A DNA stretch of 64,000 bases from Eubacterium sp. (GTDB lineage: Bacteria; Bacillota; Clostridia; Oscillospirales; Acutalibacteraceae), in the NCBI GenBank assembly GCA_017463985.1, contig JAFUEH010000011.1:1-64000 (forward strand), in the 5' to 3' direction. This document shows positions 16,066-24,089 of this stretch, one piece after another; within the stretch, counting starts at the first letter, position 1; the number at the start of each line of letters is the position of its first letter. The notes beneath the pieces were generated by a model. It worked only from the letters and a program-made list of their open reading frames with translations. It made no database searches and had not been told where the DNA came from. The position numbers and the translations under genes were made by a program.

Positions 16066-16993
16066 GTTATCAAAAGCGTATTTTGAAGCGTACGGACTGC
16101 CGATGCTGCAGGAGCAGTTCCCGGAGCTGCTTCCCTATTTGGCGGCCGGCCTGTTCGGCAGCGGCTCGGAATGTTTCGGCTTTGACGACGCGGTATCGAC
16201 CGACCACGATTTTGAGCCGGGCTTCTGTCTGTTCCTGCCGGGCGAGGAAGTAGTAGACCGCCGCGCAGCCTTTCAGCTGGAGCGCGCCTACGCAAAGCTG
16301 CCGCGCGAATTCAACGGTTTTGAACGGCCGCGGCTGAGTCCGGTCGGCGGCGCGCGCAGAGGCGTGCTGCGGATCGACGAATTTTTTGCAGAGAAGCTTG
16401 GCGCCGCTGACGGCATATTAACTACGGAGCAGTGGCTTTCCGTACCGGAGCAGGCACTGGCCGAGGCGACGAACGGTCTCCTCTTTTTTGACAACTACGG
16501 CGCGGTCACGCAAATCCGTCAGGGGCTTGCCGCTTACCCGGAGGACATCCGCAAAAAGAAGCTGGCCGGCAACCTGCTGCTGATGGCGCAGTCCGGTCAG
16601 TACAATTACAAGCGTTGTCTTGACCACGGAGAGGAGGCGGCGGCACAGCTCGCGGTCTTTGAATTCGTTAACAGCGCCACGGCGGCCATCTTTTTATTAA
16701 ATAAACAATATAAACCTTATTATAAGTGGAGTTTCCGTGCGCTGCGCGCCTTGCCGAAGCTCTCGCTGGAGGCAGAGATCATGGAATACCTGCTCACCAC
16801 CGGCAACGACGCTGCCACTGCAGAAGAAAAATACTATGCGATCGAGGGGATTGCTGCCGACGTGATCGACGAGCTGGCGGAGCAGGCGTTGACGAAGGCG
16901 ATCTGCGGCGATCTTGAAAAACACGCCTACTCGGTCAACGACGGCATTGAGGACGGCGCCGTGCGCAACCTGCATATCCTCGCAGCAGTATAG
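16052..16993 (+). CDS. DUF4037 nucleotidyltransferase-fold protein
   Basis: A 313-residue DUF4037 protein. The N-terminal GSGSECFGFDDAVSTDHDF is a minimal nucleotidyltransferase motif (GS, then D-x-D). The function in the family is unknown. I chose ATG 16052 because GGAGG lies 7 bases upstream and inside the end of the TPR gene, giving a 14-base overlap; the in-frame start at 15959 would overlap the upstream gene by over 100 bases. It probably acts together with the TPR protein. Confidence 0.75.
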   Translation: MNGIELSKAYFEAYGLPMLQEQFPELLPYLAAGLFGSGSECFGFDDAVSTDHDFEPGFCLFLPGEEVVDRRAAFQLERAYAKLPREFNGFERPRLSPVGGARRGVLRIDEFFAEKLGAADGILTTEQWLSVPEQALAEATNGLLFFDNYGAVTQIRQGLAAYPEDIRKKKLAGNLLLMAQSGQYNYKRCLDHGEEAAAQLAVFEFVNSATAAIFLLNKQYKPYYKWSFRALRALPKLSLEAEIMEYLLTTGNDAATAEEKYYAIEGIAADVIDELAEQALTKAICGDLEKHAYSVNDGIEDGAVRNLHILAAV

Positions 16994-17026
16994 TAATAGA
17001 TTAGGTTAAATTAAAGGATTTAGATT

Positions 17027-17719
17027 ATGAAATTACACGGTATACAAAAAATGACGCTGCTCGATTTCCCGGGCGTCGTGTCCTGTACGGTCTTTTTGGG
17101 CGGCTGCGATTTTCGCTGTCCGTTCTGTCATAACTTTGAGCTGGTAGACGGTACGGCGCAGCCCGTGATGGACGACAGTGAACTGATCGCCTTTTTGGAA
17201 AGCCGCAAGGCACTGCTGGACGGCGTGGCGATCACCGGCGGAGAGCCCTGCCTGCACCGCGAGCTGCCGCAGCTGATGGAACGCATCCGCAGCGCCGGCT
17301 ACAAGGTCAAGCTGGATACAAACGGCTACCATCCCGAACGGCTCAAGGAGATCCTGGACGCCGGACTGGCGGATTATGTAGCGATGGATATCAAAAACAG
17401 CCCTGAAAAATATGCCCTCACCTGCGGTCTGGAAACGGTGGACATGGAAAAAATAACAGAAAGTATTGCGCTGCTGATGAATGGCAGCACCGATTACGAA
17501 TTCCGTACCACGGTCATTCACGAGCTTCACGAGGCGGCAGATTTTGAAAAGATGGGCGCCATGATCCAAGGCGCCAAGCGCTATTTTTTGCAGCGCTTCA
17601 CGGACAGAGATACCGTTCCTTACGGCAATTTGTCCGCGCCGAGCTTTGACGAAATGCGGCAATATGCAAAAATTGCGTGTCAATTTGTAACCGATACGCA
17701 ATTACGCGGAGTAGAATAA
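17027..17719 (+). CDS. nrdG: Anaerobic ribonucleoside-triphosphate reductase activating protein
   Basis: A 230-residue radical-SAM enzyme that generates the glycyl radical on NrdD. The CxxxCxxC cluster is C27, C31 and C34 (GGCDFRCPFCHN). ITGGEPCLH is the SAM-binding GGE motif. The protein is longer than Escherichia coli NrdG and of the 230-residue type common in Clostridia and archaea. The RBS is AAGGA. It lies upstream of nrdD, the reverse of the usual nrdD-nrdG order, and nrdD has its own strong promoter. Confidence 0.85.
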   Translation: MKLHGIQKMTLLDFPGVVSCTVFLGGCDFRCPFCHNFELVDGTAQPVMDDSELIAFLESRKALLDGVAITGGEPCLHRELPQLMERIRSAGYKVKLDTNGYHPERLKEILDAGLADYVAMDIKNSPEKYALTCGLETVDMEKITESIALLMNGSTDYEFRTTVIHELHEAADFEKMGAMIQGAKRYFLQRFTDRDTVPYGNLSAPSFDEMRQYAKIACQFVTDTQLRGVE

Positions 17720-17721
17720 TT

Positions 17722-17737
17722 CCACTACATATTGTGG
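17722..17737. promoter_or_regulatory. NrdR box 1
   Basis: CCACTACATATTGTGG matches the NrdR consensus ACACWATATATWGTGT at 13 of 16 positions. It lies upstream of the nrdD promoter. Confidence 0.7.
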
Positions 17738-17741
17738 ATAA
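17733..17741 (-). promoter_or_regulatory. DnaA box in the nrdD promoter
   Basis: TGTGGATAA is a perfect reverse-orientation DnaA box (TTATCCACA) that overlaps the right half of NrdR box 1. A single box can occur by chance. Confidence 0.4.
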
Positions 17742-17762
17742 AAAATTTTTTTGAGAAAAATA

Positions 17763-17778
17763 ACGGAATATATTGACA
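17763..17778. promoter_or_regulatory. NrdR box 2, overlapping the nrdD -35
   Basis: ACGGAATATATTGACA matches the NrdR consensus at about 10 of 16 positions, with a perfect AATATATT core. It begins 41 bp (about four helical turns) after box 1 and covers the -35 hexamer. Confidence 0.5.
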
Positions 17779-17801
17779 AGCACCCCTCTTGTTGCTATAA
17801 T
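17773..17801 (+). promoter_or_regulatory. nrdD promoter
   Basis: Consensus TTGACA (17773-17778) and TATAAT (17796-17801) with a 17-bp spacer. Confidence 0.9.
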
Positions 17802-17860
17802 ACATTTTGCACGATATAAATGACAAAATGATTACAAAGCAAACAAGAGGGGTTTATCGT

Positions 17861-20251
17861 ATGTATCAGGTAATTAAAAGAGACGGCGGTGTAGTTGATT
17901 TTAATATCAGCAAAATCAGTGCGGCCATCGCCAAGGCCTTTGAGGCCCAGGGACGTCAGTCCCACCCGAGCGTGATCGACCTAATCGCGCTGCACGTTAC
18001 AGCCGATTTTGAGAACAAGATCAAGGACGGCAAAATCACAGTAGAGGCAATCCAGGACAGCGTAGAAAAGGTGCTTTCCGAATCCGGCTACGCCGATGTT
18101 GCAAAGGCTTACATCCTTTACCGTAAGCAACGCGAAAAGGTGCGTAACATCAACTCCACCCTGCTGAACTACAAGGACATCGTTGACAACTATTTAAAGA
18201 TCAACGACTGGCGCGTCAAGGAAAACGCCACCGTTACGTATTCCGTCGGCGGTCTGATCCTTTCCAACTCCGGCGCCATCACCGCCAACTACTGGCTGAG
18301 CGAGGTCTATGACGACGAGGTCGCTGAAGCACACCGCAACGCAGAAATTCATCTGCATGACCTTTCTATGCTGACCGGCTACTGCGCAGGCTGGAGCCTC
18401 AAGCAGCTGATCCAAGAGGGACTTGGCGGCGTGACCGGCAAGATCACCTCCTCACCGGCTAATCACCTTTCCACTCTCTGCAACCAGATGGTTAACTTCC
18501 TCGGCATTATGCAGAACGAGTGGGCCGGCGCGCAGGCATTCTCTTCCTTTGATACTTACCTGGCTCCGTTTGTTAAAATAGACAATCTCTCTCAAAAAGA
18601 GGTTAAGCAGTGCATCCAGTCCTTCGTTTACGGTGTGAACACACCGAGCCGTTGGGGTACTCAGGCGCCGTTCAGCAACATCACCCTTGACTGGGTCGTA
18701 CCGAACGATCTGAAGAACCTGCCGGCGATCATCGGCGGCAAAGAGGTTGACTTTACCTACGGCGACTGCCAGAAGGAAATGGATATGGTCAACAAGGCGT
18801 TCATCGAGATCATGATCGAAGGCGACGCCAACGGCCGCGGCTTCCAGTATCCGATCCCGACCTACTCCATCACGCGCGACTTTGACTGGAGCGAGTCAGA
18901 GAACAACAAGCTGCTGTTTGAAATGACCGCTAAGTACGGCACGCCTTACTTCAGCAACTACATCAACTCCGATATGGAGCCCAGCGATGTACGTTCTATG
19001 TGCTGCCGTCTGCGCCTTGACCTGCGCGAGCTGCGTAAAAAGTCCGGCGGCTTCTTCGGCTCCGGCGAATCGACCGGTTCGATTGGCGTTGTTACCATCA
19101 ACCTGCCGCGTATCGCGTACCTGGCCGCTGATGAAAAAGACTTCTATGCCCGTCTTGATCACCTGATGGACATCGCTGCCCGCAGCTTAAAAACAAAGAG
19201 AACCGTTATCACCACCCTGCTGGATCAAGGTCTGTATCCGTACACCAAGCGTTATCTTGGCACCTTTGCTAACCACTTCTCCACGATCGGCCTGATCGGT
19301 ATGAACGAGGTGGGTCTGAACGCGAAGTGGCTGCGCGCTGACCTGACCGATCCGAAGGTACAGCGCTTTGCCCGCGATGTGCTCAACCACATGCGCGAGA
19401 GACTGTCTGACTATCAGGAGCAGTACGGCGATCTTTACAACCTCGAAGCAACACCGGCCGAGTCCACCACCTACCGCTTTGCGAAGCACGATAAGGAGGA
19501 CTTCCCGGACATCATCACCGCCAACATGAACGGTGATCCGTACTACACCAACTCCTCTCACCTGCCGGTTGGCTATACAGAGGATATTTTCTCCGCCCTG
19601 GATATCCAGGACGATCTGCAAACGCTTTACACCTCCGGCACCGTATTCCATGCGTTCCTCGGTGAAAAGCTGCCTGATTGGAAGGCCGCCGCTAATCTTG
19701 TTCGTAAGATTGCCGAAAACTACAAGCTGCCTTACTACACCATGTCCCCGACATACTCCGTATGTAAGGACCACGGTTACCTGACCGGCGAACAGTACAC
19801 CTGCCCGATCTGCGGCGCTAAGACCGAGGTCAACAGCCGTATCACCGGTTATTACCGCCCGATCCAAAACTGGAACGACGGTAAGGCACAGGAGTACAAG
19901 GACCGTAAGGTTTACAACATCGGCCATTCTCATCTGACGCACACCGGCCCAAATCCGGCACCGGTGGACGAGCCTACTGTGACTGAAGCCGCACCGGCAA
20001 CAGAAGCCGCAGCACCGGTTGCAGCTGACGCGATCCTGTTCAAGACCGCGACCTGCCCGAACTGCAAGGCGGCAGCAGCGCTCCTTGACAAGGCCGGCGT
20101 TGCTTACACGGCGCTGAATGCTGACGAGCAGCCGGAGCTGGTTGCTAAGTACGGCATTAAGCAGGCACCGACCCTTGTGATCCCGTCCGGCGACAGCTTT
20201 GAGAAGTTCCGCGGCGTATCCGACATCAAGGGCTATCTGATGAACCGATAA
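17861..20251 (+). CDS. nrdD: Class III (anaerobic) ribonucleotide reductase with fused glutaredoxin-like domain
   Basis: A 796-residue protein that reduces ribonucleotides under anaerobiosis using a glycyl radical. Residues 1-95 are an ATP-cone (YQVIKRDGG). The catalytic barrel follows. Near the C-terminus is a zinc site (VCKDHGYL, then CPICG), and Gly663 in RITGYYRP is the radical site. After an Ala/Pro/Glu linker, residues about 720-796 form a redoxin domain with CPNC (732-735) and the cis-Pro APTLVIP motif. ATG 17861 is chosen because it matches the usual MYQVIKRDG start, has GAGGGG upstream and lies 60 bases after the -10; the upstream in-frame Met would lie at the promoter. Fusion suggests a redoxin-dependent rather than formate-dependent enzyme. 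Confidence 0.93.
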   Translation: MYQVIKRDGGVVDFNISKISAAIAKAFEAQGRQSHPSVIDLIALHVTADFENKIKDGKITVEAIQDSVEKVLSESGYADVAKAYILYRKQREKVRNINSTLLNYKDIVDNYLKINDWRVKENATVTYSVGGLILSNSGAITANYWLSEVYDDEVAEAHRNAEIHLHDLSMLTGYCAGWSLKQLIQEGLGGVTGKITSSPANHLSTLCNQMVNFLGIMQNEWAGAQAFSSFDTYLAPFVKIDNLSQKEVKQCIQSFVYGVNTPSRWGTQAPFSNITLDWVVPNDLKNLPAIIGGKEVDFTYGDCQKEMDMVNKAFIEIMIEGDANGRGFQYPIPTYSITRDFDWSESENNKLLFEMTAKYGTPYFSNYINSDMEPSDVRSMCCRLRLDLRELRKKSGGFFGSGESTGSIGVVTINLPRIAYLAADEKDFYARLDHLMDIAARSLKTKRTVITTLLDQGLYPYTKRYLGTFANHFSTIGLIGMNEVGLNAKWLRADLTDPKVQRFARDVLNHMRERLSDYQEQYGDLYNLEATPAESTTYRFAKHDKEDFPDIITANMNGDPYYTNSSHLPVGYTEDIFSALDIQDDLQTLYTSGTVFHAFLGEKLPDWKAAANLVRKIAENYKLPYYTMSPTYSVCKDHGYLTGEQYTCPICGAKTEVNSRITGYYRPIQNWNDGKAQEYKDRKVYNIGHSHLTHTGPNPAPVDEPTVTEAAPATEAAAPVAADAILFKTATCPNCKAAAALLDKAGVAYTALNADEQPELVAKYGIKQAPTLVIPSGDSFEKFRGVSDIKGYLMNR

Positions 20252-20262
20252 ACCATCACTTT

Positions 20263-20291
20263 CAAACGGGCGGACAGACTCTGCCCGTTTG
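20263..20291 (+). terminator. Hairpin between nrdD and the flavoprotein gene
   Basis: CAAACGGGC / GCCCGTTTG forms a 9-bp stem with no long T-run. It probably gives partial termination or mRNA stability, so the downstream gene may still be co-transcribed. Confidence 0.55.
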
Positions 20292-20309
20292 TTCAATGGA
20301 GACAATACT

Positions 20310-21218
20310 ATGTATGATATTATTATAGTGGGCGGCGGTCCGGCCGGTATGACGGCTGCGGTATACGCCCAGCGCAATGGCAAGCACGCCCTCGTGATTG
20401 AAAAGGCCGGCTTCGGCGGACAGATCACCAACTCCCCGAAGGTAGAAAACCTTCCCGGCTTTCTTTCCGTCAGCGGCAATGAATTTGCTGACAAGCTTTT
20501 TTCACAGATGCTGGAGCAGGGCGCGGATTTTGAGATCGAAACGGTCTGCGGCATTGAAACGAACGGCAATACAAAACTGGTCAAGACCGAGGAGGGCAGC
20601 ACCTTTGAGGGAAAGGCCGTGATCCTCGCCACCGGCGTAAAGCACCGGATGCTGGGGTTAGCGGGCGAGGATGAGCTGGTAGGCGAAGGTATCTCGTTCT
20701 GTGCTGTCTGCGACGGCGACTTTTACAAGGACAAGGTGGTCTGCGTGGCCGGCGGCGGCAACTCTGCCCTACAGGAGGCTATTTTGCTGGCCGATAAGTG
20801 CAAGGAGGTCATTATGCTCCAAGACCTGCCGCGGTTCACCGGCGAGGAAAAGCTGCAGCAGGTGCTGTTTGCACACAGCAACGTCCGCGCTTACACCGGC
20901 GTCAAGATCACGCAACTGCTGAAAAACGGCGAAGCCTTTGCCGGCGTTGCGATCGAAAAGGACGGCGCGGTGCAGAGCATCTTCGCAGACGGCCTGTTTG
21001 TCGCGATCGGACTGATCCCCGAAAACGAGCCCTACAAAGACTTGGCTGACCTGAACGCTTACGGCTATTTTGATTCGGACGAGCAATGTCTTACGAAAAC
21101 GCCGGGTATTTTTGTGGCCGGCGACTGTCGCAGCAAGTTCACACGTCAGGTGACGACCGCAGCAGCAGACGGCACCGTTGCCGCCCTGGCTGCCTGCCGC
21201 TACATCAACGAGTTATAA
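20310..21218 (+). CDS. trxB: Thioredoxin-reductase-like flavoprotein
   Basis: A 302-residue flavoprotein with the FAD motif GGGPAGMTAAVYA, redox pair CAVC (SFCAVCDGDF), second dinucleotide motif AGGGNSALQEA and C-terminal GIFVAGDCR. The usual NADPH 2'-phosphate motif HRRxxxR is replaced by LQDLPRF, so NADPH use is doubtful; ferredoxin- or NADH-linked variants exist in clostridia. It lies 58 bases after nrdD. It probably reduces thioredoxin-like proteins and perhaps the redoxin domain fused to NrdD. ATG 20310 has GGAG at 8 bases. Confidence 0.85.
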   Translation: MYDIIIVGGGPAGMTAAVYAQRNGKHALVIEKAGFGGQITNSPKVENLPGFLSVSGNEFADKLFSQMLEQGADFEIETVCGIETNGNTKLVKTEEGSTFEGKAVILATGVKHRMLGLAGEDELVGEGISFCAVCDGDFYKDKVVCVAGGGNSALQEAILLADKCKEVIMLQDLPRFTGEEKLQQVLFAHSNVRAYTGVKITQLLKNGEAFAGVAIEKDGAVQSIFADGLFVAIGLIPENEPYKDLADLNAYGYFDSDEQCLTKTPGIFVAGDCRSKFTRQVTTAAADGTVAALAACRYINEL

Positions 21219-21230
21219 TCTCTGAACAAA

Positions 21231-21270
21231 CAAAACAGCTACCTCGCTTCTGCGAGATAGCTGTTTTTCT
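21231..21270. terminator. Bidirectional terminator between trxB and azlD
   Basis: AAAACAGCTAcCTCGC / GCGAGaTAGCTGTTTTT hairpin, with A- and T-runs on the two sides. Confidence 0.88.
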
Positions 21271-21278
21271 ATACTCTC

Positions 21279-21596
21279 TTATAACATCTGCATGATGAGC
21301 GCTGTCAGGAATACGCCCAGCGACGCACCGATGGCGACCGTCAGCAAGCCTTTCTTTAAGAACGCCAGCACCAGTGCAACCGCTACGCCGACTGCTGCGG
21401 CCACCGGCGAGTCCGTCGCAAAAAACACCGCCGGAACGGTCATCACGCTGAGCACCGCATAAGGCATATAATGCAAAAACGACAGCACAAAACGGTTTTT
21501 GATCTTTTTCTTGATCAGCACAAGCGGCACCGCACGCACCAGATAGGTCACCGCTGCCATCGTCACCAAATAGGGCAAAAAGACCTTCCAGCTCAT
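21279..21596 (-). CDS. azlD: AzlD-type branched-chain amino acid exporter subunit
   Basis: A 105-residue integral membrane protein with about four hydrophobic segments, of normal AzlD length (MSWKVFLPYLVTMAAVTYLV; MPYAVLSVMTVP). With AzlC it forms an exporter of branched-chain amino acids or their analogues. The ATG at 21596 overlaps the azlC stop (ATGA), the typical coupled arrangement. A longer in-frame reading to 21752 is antisense-like overlap with azlC and rejected. Confidence 0.88.
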   Translation of the reverse strand: MSWKVFLPYLVTMAAVTYLVRAVPLVLIKKKIKNRFVLSFLHYMPYAVLSVMTVPAVFFATDSPVAAAVGVAVALVLAFLKKGLLTVAIGASLGVFLTALIMQML

Positions 21597-22315
21597 GACG
21601 GCACCTCCCCCTCCGGCTTTACCGGAAACAACAGCGCGGCCAAAGCGCTTGCCGCCACGGCGCAAATAATAATCACAAAGCCGCTCGGTACGGCAGAGAG
21701 CGGCGGTACGAACCGGAACAGACAGCTCAGCACCACCGCTACCGCTACGCAAAACAGCACGTGCTTATCCGCGCGCGCAGCCGGCACAACGATCGCAATG
21801 AACATACCGTAAATCGCCACGCCCAGTGCCGATATGACCAGCGGCGGCAGGATACTGCCTGCCAGCGCGCCGACAGCCGTTCCGGCGCTCCAGCCAAGAT
21901 ACGGCGTCAGCATCAGTCCCCACATATAGCTTCGCCCGACCGCCTGTTGAGAAGAGGCGACGGCAAAGACCTCGTCCGTATTCACAAAGGCAATCAGCAG
22001 CCGGTCGCGCAAACGCACGGAGCCGTCCAGCCTTTGCGAAAGCGAAATGCTCATCAGCGCATACCGCAGATTGATGACCAGCTGCGCGGACGCCAGCTCA
22101 AACAGCGTTCCGCCGCTCACCATGATCGGCACCGCCGCCAGCTGTCCGGCAGAGGTGACGTTCGTCATCGAGATCAAGACCGCCTCCCCTGCGGTCAGTC
22201 CGTTAGCAACGGCAAAAATACCAAATGCAAAGGCTACTGAAAAATAGCCCAGACAAATTGGTATTCCATCCAAAATTCCCTTTTTAAAGGTATTGTCTTC
22301 CGCACGGTTACTCAT
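21593..22315 (-). CDS. azlC: AzlC family branched-chain amino acid export permease
   Basis: About 240 residues with six to eight membrane segments. The family motif GILDGIPICLGYFSVAFAFG is at the N-terminus, and ALMSISLSQRLDG and TDEVFAVA are in the centre. Start choice: ATG at 22315 (MSNRAED) fits the family N-terminus, although its ribosome site is weak and a TATCAT -10-like element lies only 6 bases upstream. A TTG at 22384 would give a longer form. No regulator is adjacent. Confidence 0.85.
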   Translation of the reverse strand: MSNRAEDNTFKKGILDGIPICLGYFSVAFAFGIFAVANGLTAGEAVLISMTNVTSAGQLAAVPIMVSGGTLFELASAQLVINLRYALMSISLSQRLDGSVRLRDRLLIAFVNTDEVFAVASSQQAVGRSYMWGLMLTPYLGWSAGTAVGALAGSILPPLVISALGVAIYGMFIAIVVPAARADKHVLFCVAVAVVLSCLFRFVPPLSAVPSGFVIIICAVAASALAALLFPVKPEGEVPS

Positions 22316-22384
22316 ACCGTGATGATACCATAAGCCGCCACAAAAAGCTTTGAATATTTTGTAAATTTTCCCTTGCGTCAGCAA

Positions 22385-22416
22385 AGGCCCCTTGACGCAA
22401 CCGCGCCAAAGGGCCT
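22385..22416 (-). terminator. Probable terminator after the M32 carboxypeptidase gene
   Basis: AGGCCC / GGGCCT stem with a 20-base spacer, minus-strand reading, and a poor T-run. A second inverted repeat (TTGCGTCA / TTGACGCAA) overlaps it. Confidence 0.45.
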
Positions 22417-22434
22417 CCTCTGCTCATCACATTA

Positions 22435-23949
22435 TCATAGATGATAAATATCCCGACACTTTTCGGTGAGATAGTCAATATAGTAATCGGCATCAAACGG
22501 CTCACCGAGCACACGCTCCAGTATCTGCGCCGGCGTGTACAGCCGACCGTACTGCCAGATATGCTCACGGTTCCAGTCGTTGATCGGCGCAAAATCGCCT
22601 GCCTCAATGCACGCATCTACCGCCACGGTTTCCTTCATTTTGGAGAGGAACTGTGCGCCGTAAGCGCTGCCGAGCGCATAAGACGGGAAGTATCCGATCA
22701 TGCCGCCCGACCAGTGACTGTCCTGCAGCACACCGTGCTTGTCGTCCGGCACATCGACGCCGAGATAGGCTTTATACAGCCGGTTCCATTCCGTCGGCAG
22801 ATCCTTCACCGCCAGCTCACCGGCAAACACGCGCTTTTCCAGCTCATAGCGGATCATTACGTGCAGGCAGTAGGTCACCTCGTCCGCTTCCGTACGGATC
22901 AGGGACGGCGCCGCCTTATTCACCGCGCGGTACAGCTCCTCCGCTGTCCGTCCTGCCAGCTCCTCAGGGAACAGCTCCTGCAGCTTCGGAAATACCAAGC
23001 GGCAGTACGCACGGCTTCTACCGATAATGTTTTCATAAAAACGGCTTTGGCTTTCGTGAATACTCATAGAGGTACCGCCGTCCAGCACCGTGTAGGCAAG
23101 GTCGTCGGCAGAGCCTGTGTCGTACAGCGCATGACCGCCCTCATGGATAACGCTGTACATGGAGCTGACGAAATCCTTCTCAAAATAGTGCGTCGTAATA
23201 CGCTCGTCACGGTGCGAGCCGAGGCTGGTGGTAAACGGGTGCTCGGTCGTGCTCAGGCCGACATGGCCGAGGTCAAGCCCCATCAGCTGCATAAGATAGT
23301 AAGAAAGCTCCTCCTGTTTGTCGATCGGAAAGCGGCCGAAGCGGATGCTGTCGTCCACCTGCTCTTTCGCGGCGATCTGCTGCAGCAGCGGTACCAGCTT
23401 GCCGCGCAGCTTGGCGAAAAATGCGTCGAGCGTCTCCTTGTTCAGTCCTTCCTCAAACTCACCGAGCTGGTGGTCATAAGGATCCTTATCCGGTTCAATA
23501 TAGAGCGCAAAGCGCTTCGTGGTAGCGAAAATTTCCTCTAAGATCGGACGGAACAGCTCAAAATCAGACGCCTCCTTCGCGCGGTGCCACACATCGTCCG
23601 CCTTCACCAGCAGCTCCTGATAAGCAACGTATTCCGCCATCGGAATTTTCTGCATATCGCGGATGTCCTTATACATAAGGTATACCATGCGCTGTTCCTT
23701 TTCGTTCAGCGCGTCCTTATGCGCGTCCAAAAACGCCAGCAGAGCTACGGTCTCCTCAGAGGTGCCGAGACAATAGATCTCCTCCGACAGAACGGAGAGC
23801 GTTACCGCCCGATTATCGGCGGTTTCCTTCGGCGCCGTGGTAGCGCCGTCATACTGTAACAGACCGATCGCGTGTTCATACGCTGCCATCTTTTTCTGCA
23901 GCGCCATTAACGCCGTGCGCGCCTGTTCTAAGGTCATTTCAGTCATCAT
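22435..23949 (-). CDS. M32-family metallocarboxypeptidase
   Basis: A 504-residue zinc carboxypeptidase of the thermostable carboxypeptidase Taq family, cytoplasmic (no signal peptide). The HExxH zinc motif is in VIHEGGHALYD, with the downstream Glu in SIHESQSRFYEN. Family length is about 500. AGGAG lies 5 bases before ATG 23949 and 8 before the in-frame ATG 23946, so either may be used. It probably trims peptides for amino acid use. It is monocistronic. Confidence 0.92.
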   Translation of the reverse strand: MMTEMTLEQARTALMALQKKMAAYEHAIGLLQYDGATTAPKETADNRAVTLSVLSEEIYCLGTSEETVALLAFLDAHKDALNEKEQRMVYLMYKDIRDMQKIPMAEYVAYQELLVKADDVWHRAKEASDFELFRPILEEIFATTKRFALYIEPDKDPYDHQLGEFEEGLNKETLDAFFAKLRGKLVPLLQQIAAKEQVDDSIRFGRFPIDKQEELSYYLMQLMGLDLGHVGLSTTEHPFTTSLGSHRDERITTHYFEKDFVSSMYSVIHEGGHALYDTGSADDLAYTVLDGGTSMSIHESQSRFYENIIGRSRAYCRLVFPKLQELFPEELAGRTAEELYRAVNKAAPSLIRTEADEVTYCLHVMIRYELEKRVFAGELAVKDLPTEWNRLYKAYLGVDVPDDKHGVLQDSHWSGGMIGYFPSYALGSAYGAQFLSKMKETVAVDACIEAGDFAPINDWNREHIWQYGRLYTPAQILERVLGEPFDADYYIDYLTEKCRDIYHL

Positions 23950-24023
23950 TAATCTCCTTTACAACAGTGTTGTAGCTATTTTAGCACAGATCTGTCCATA
24001 AATCAATGGCGCATTGCCTATAT

Positions 24024-24052
24024 AGAAAAGAAGGACGGGCACTGCCCGTCCA
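24024..24052 (-). terminator. Terminator after the E2-like acyltransferase gene
   Basis: GGACGGGC / GCCCGTCC hairpin followed by TTCTTTTCT in the minus-strand reading. Confidence 0.8.
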
Positions 24053-24089
24053 CGGTTTATCTATCTTGCTTACTTTTGGTGCTGTCGGT

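Noticed and set aside
19187-20632. 481-codon minus-strand open frame
   Set aside because: Antisense to nrdD and trxB; no domain or start signal.
22315-22384. N-terminal extension of AzlC from TTG 22384
   Set aside because: The added residues do not resemble the family, and the extension runs into the terminator region of the preceding gene.
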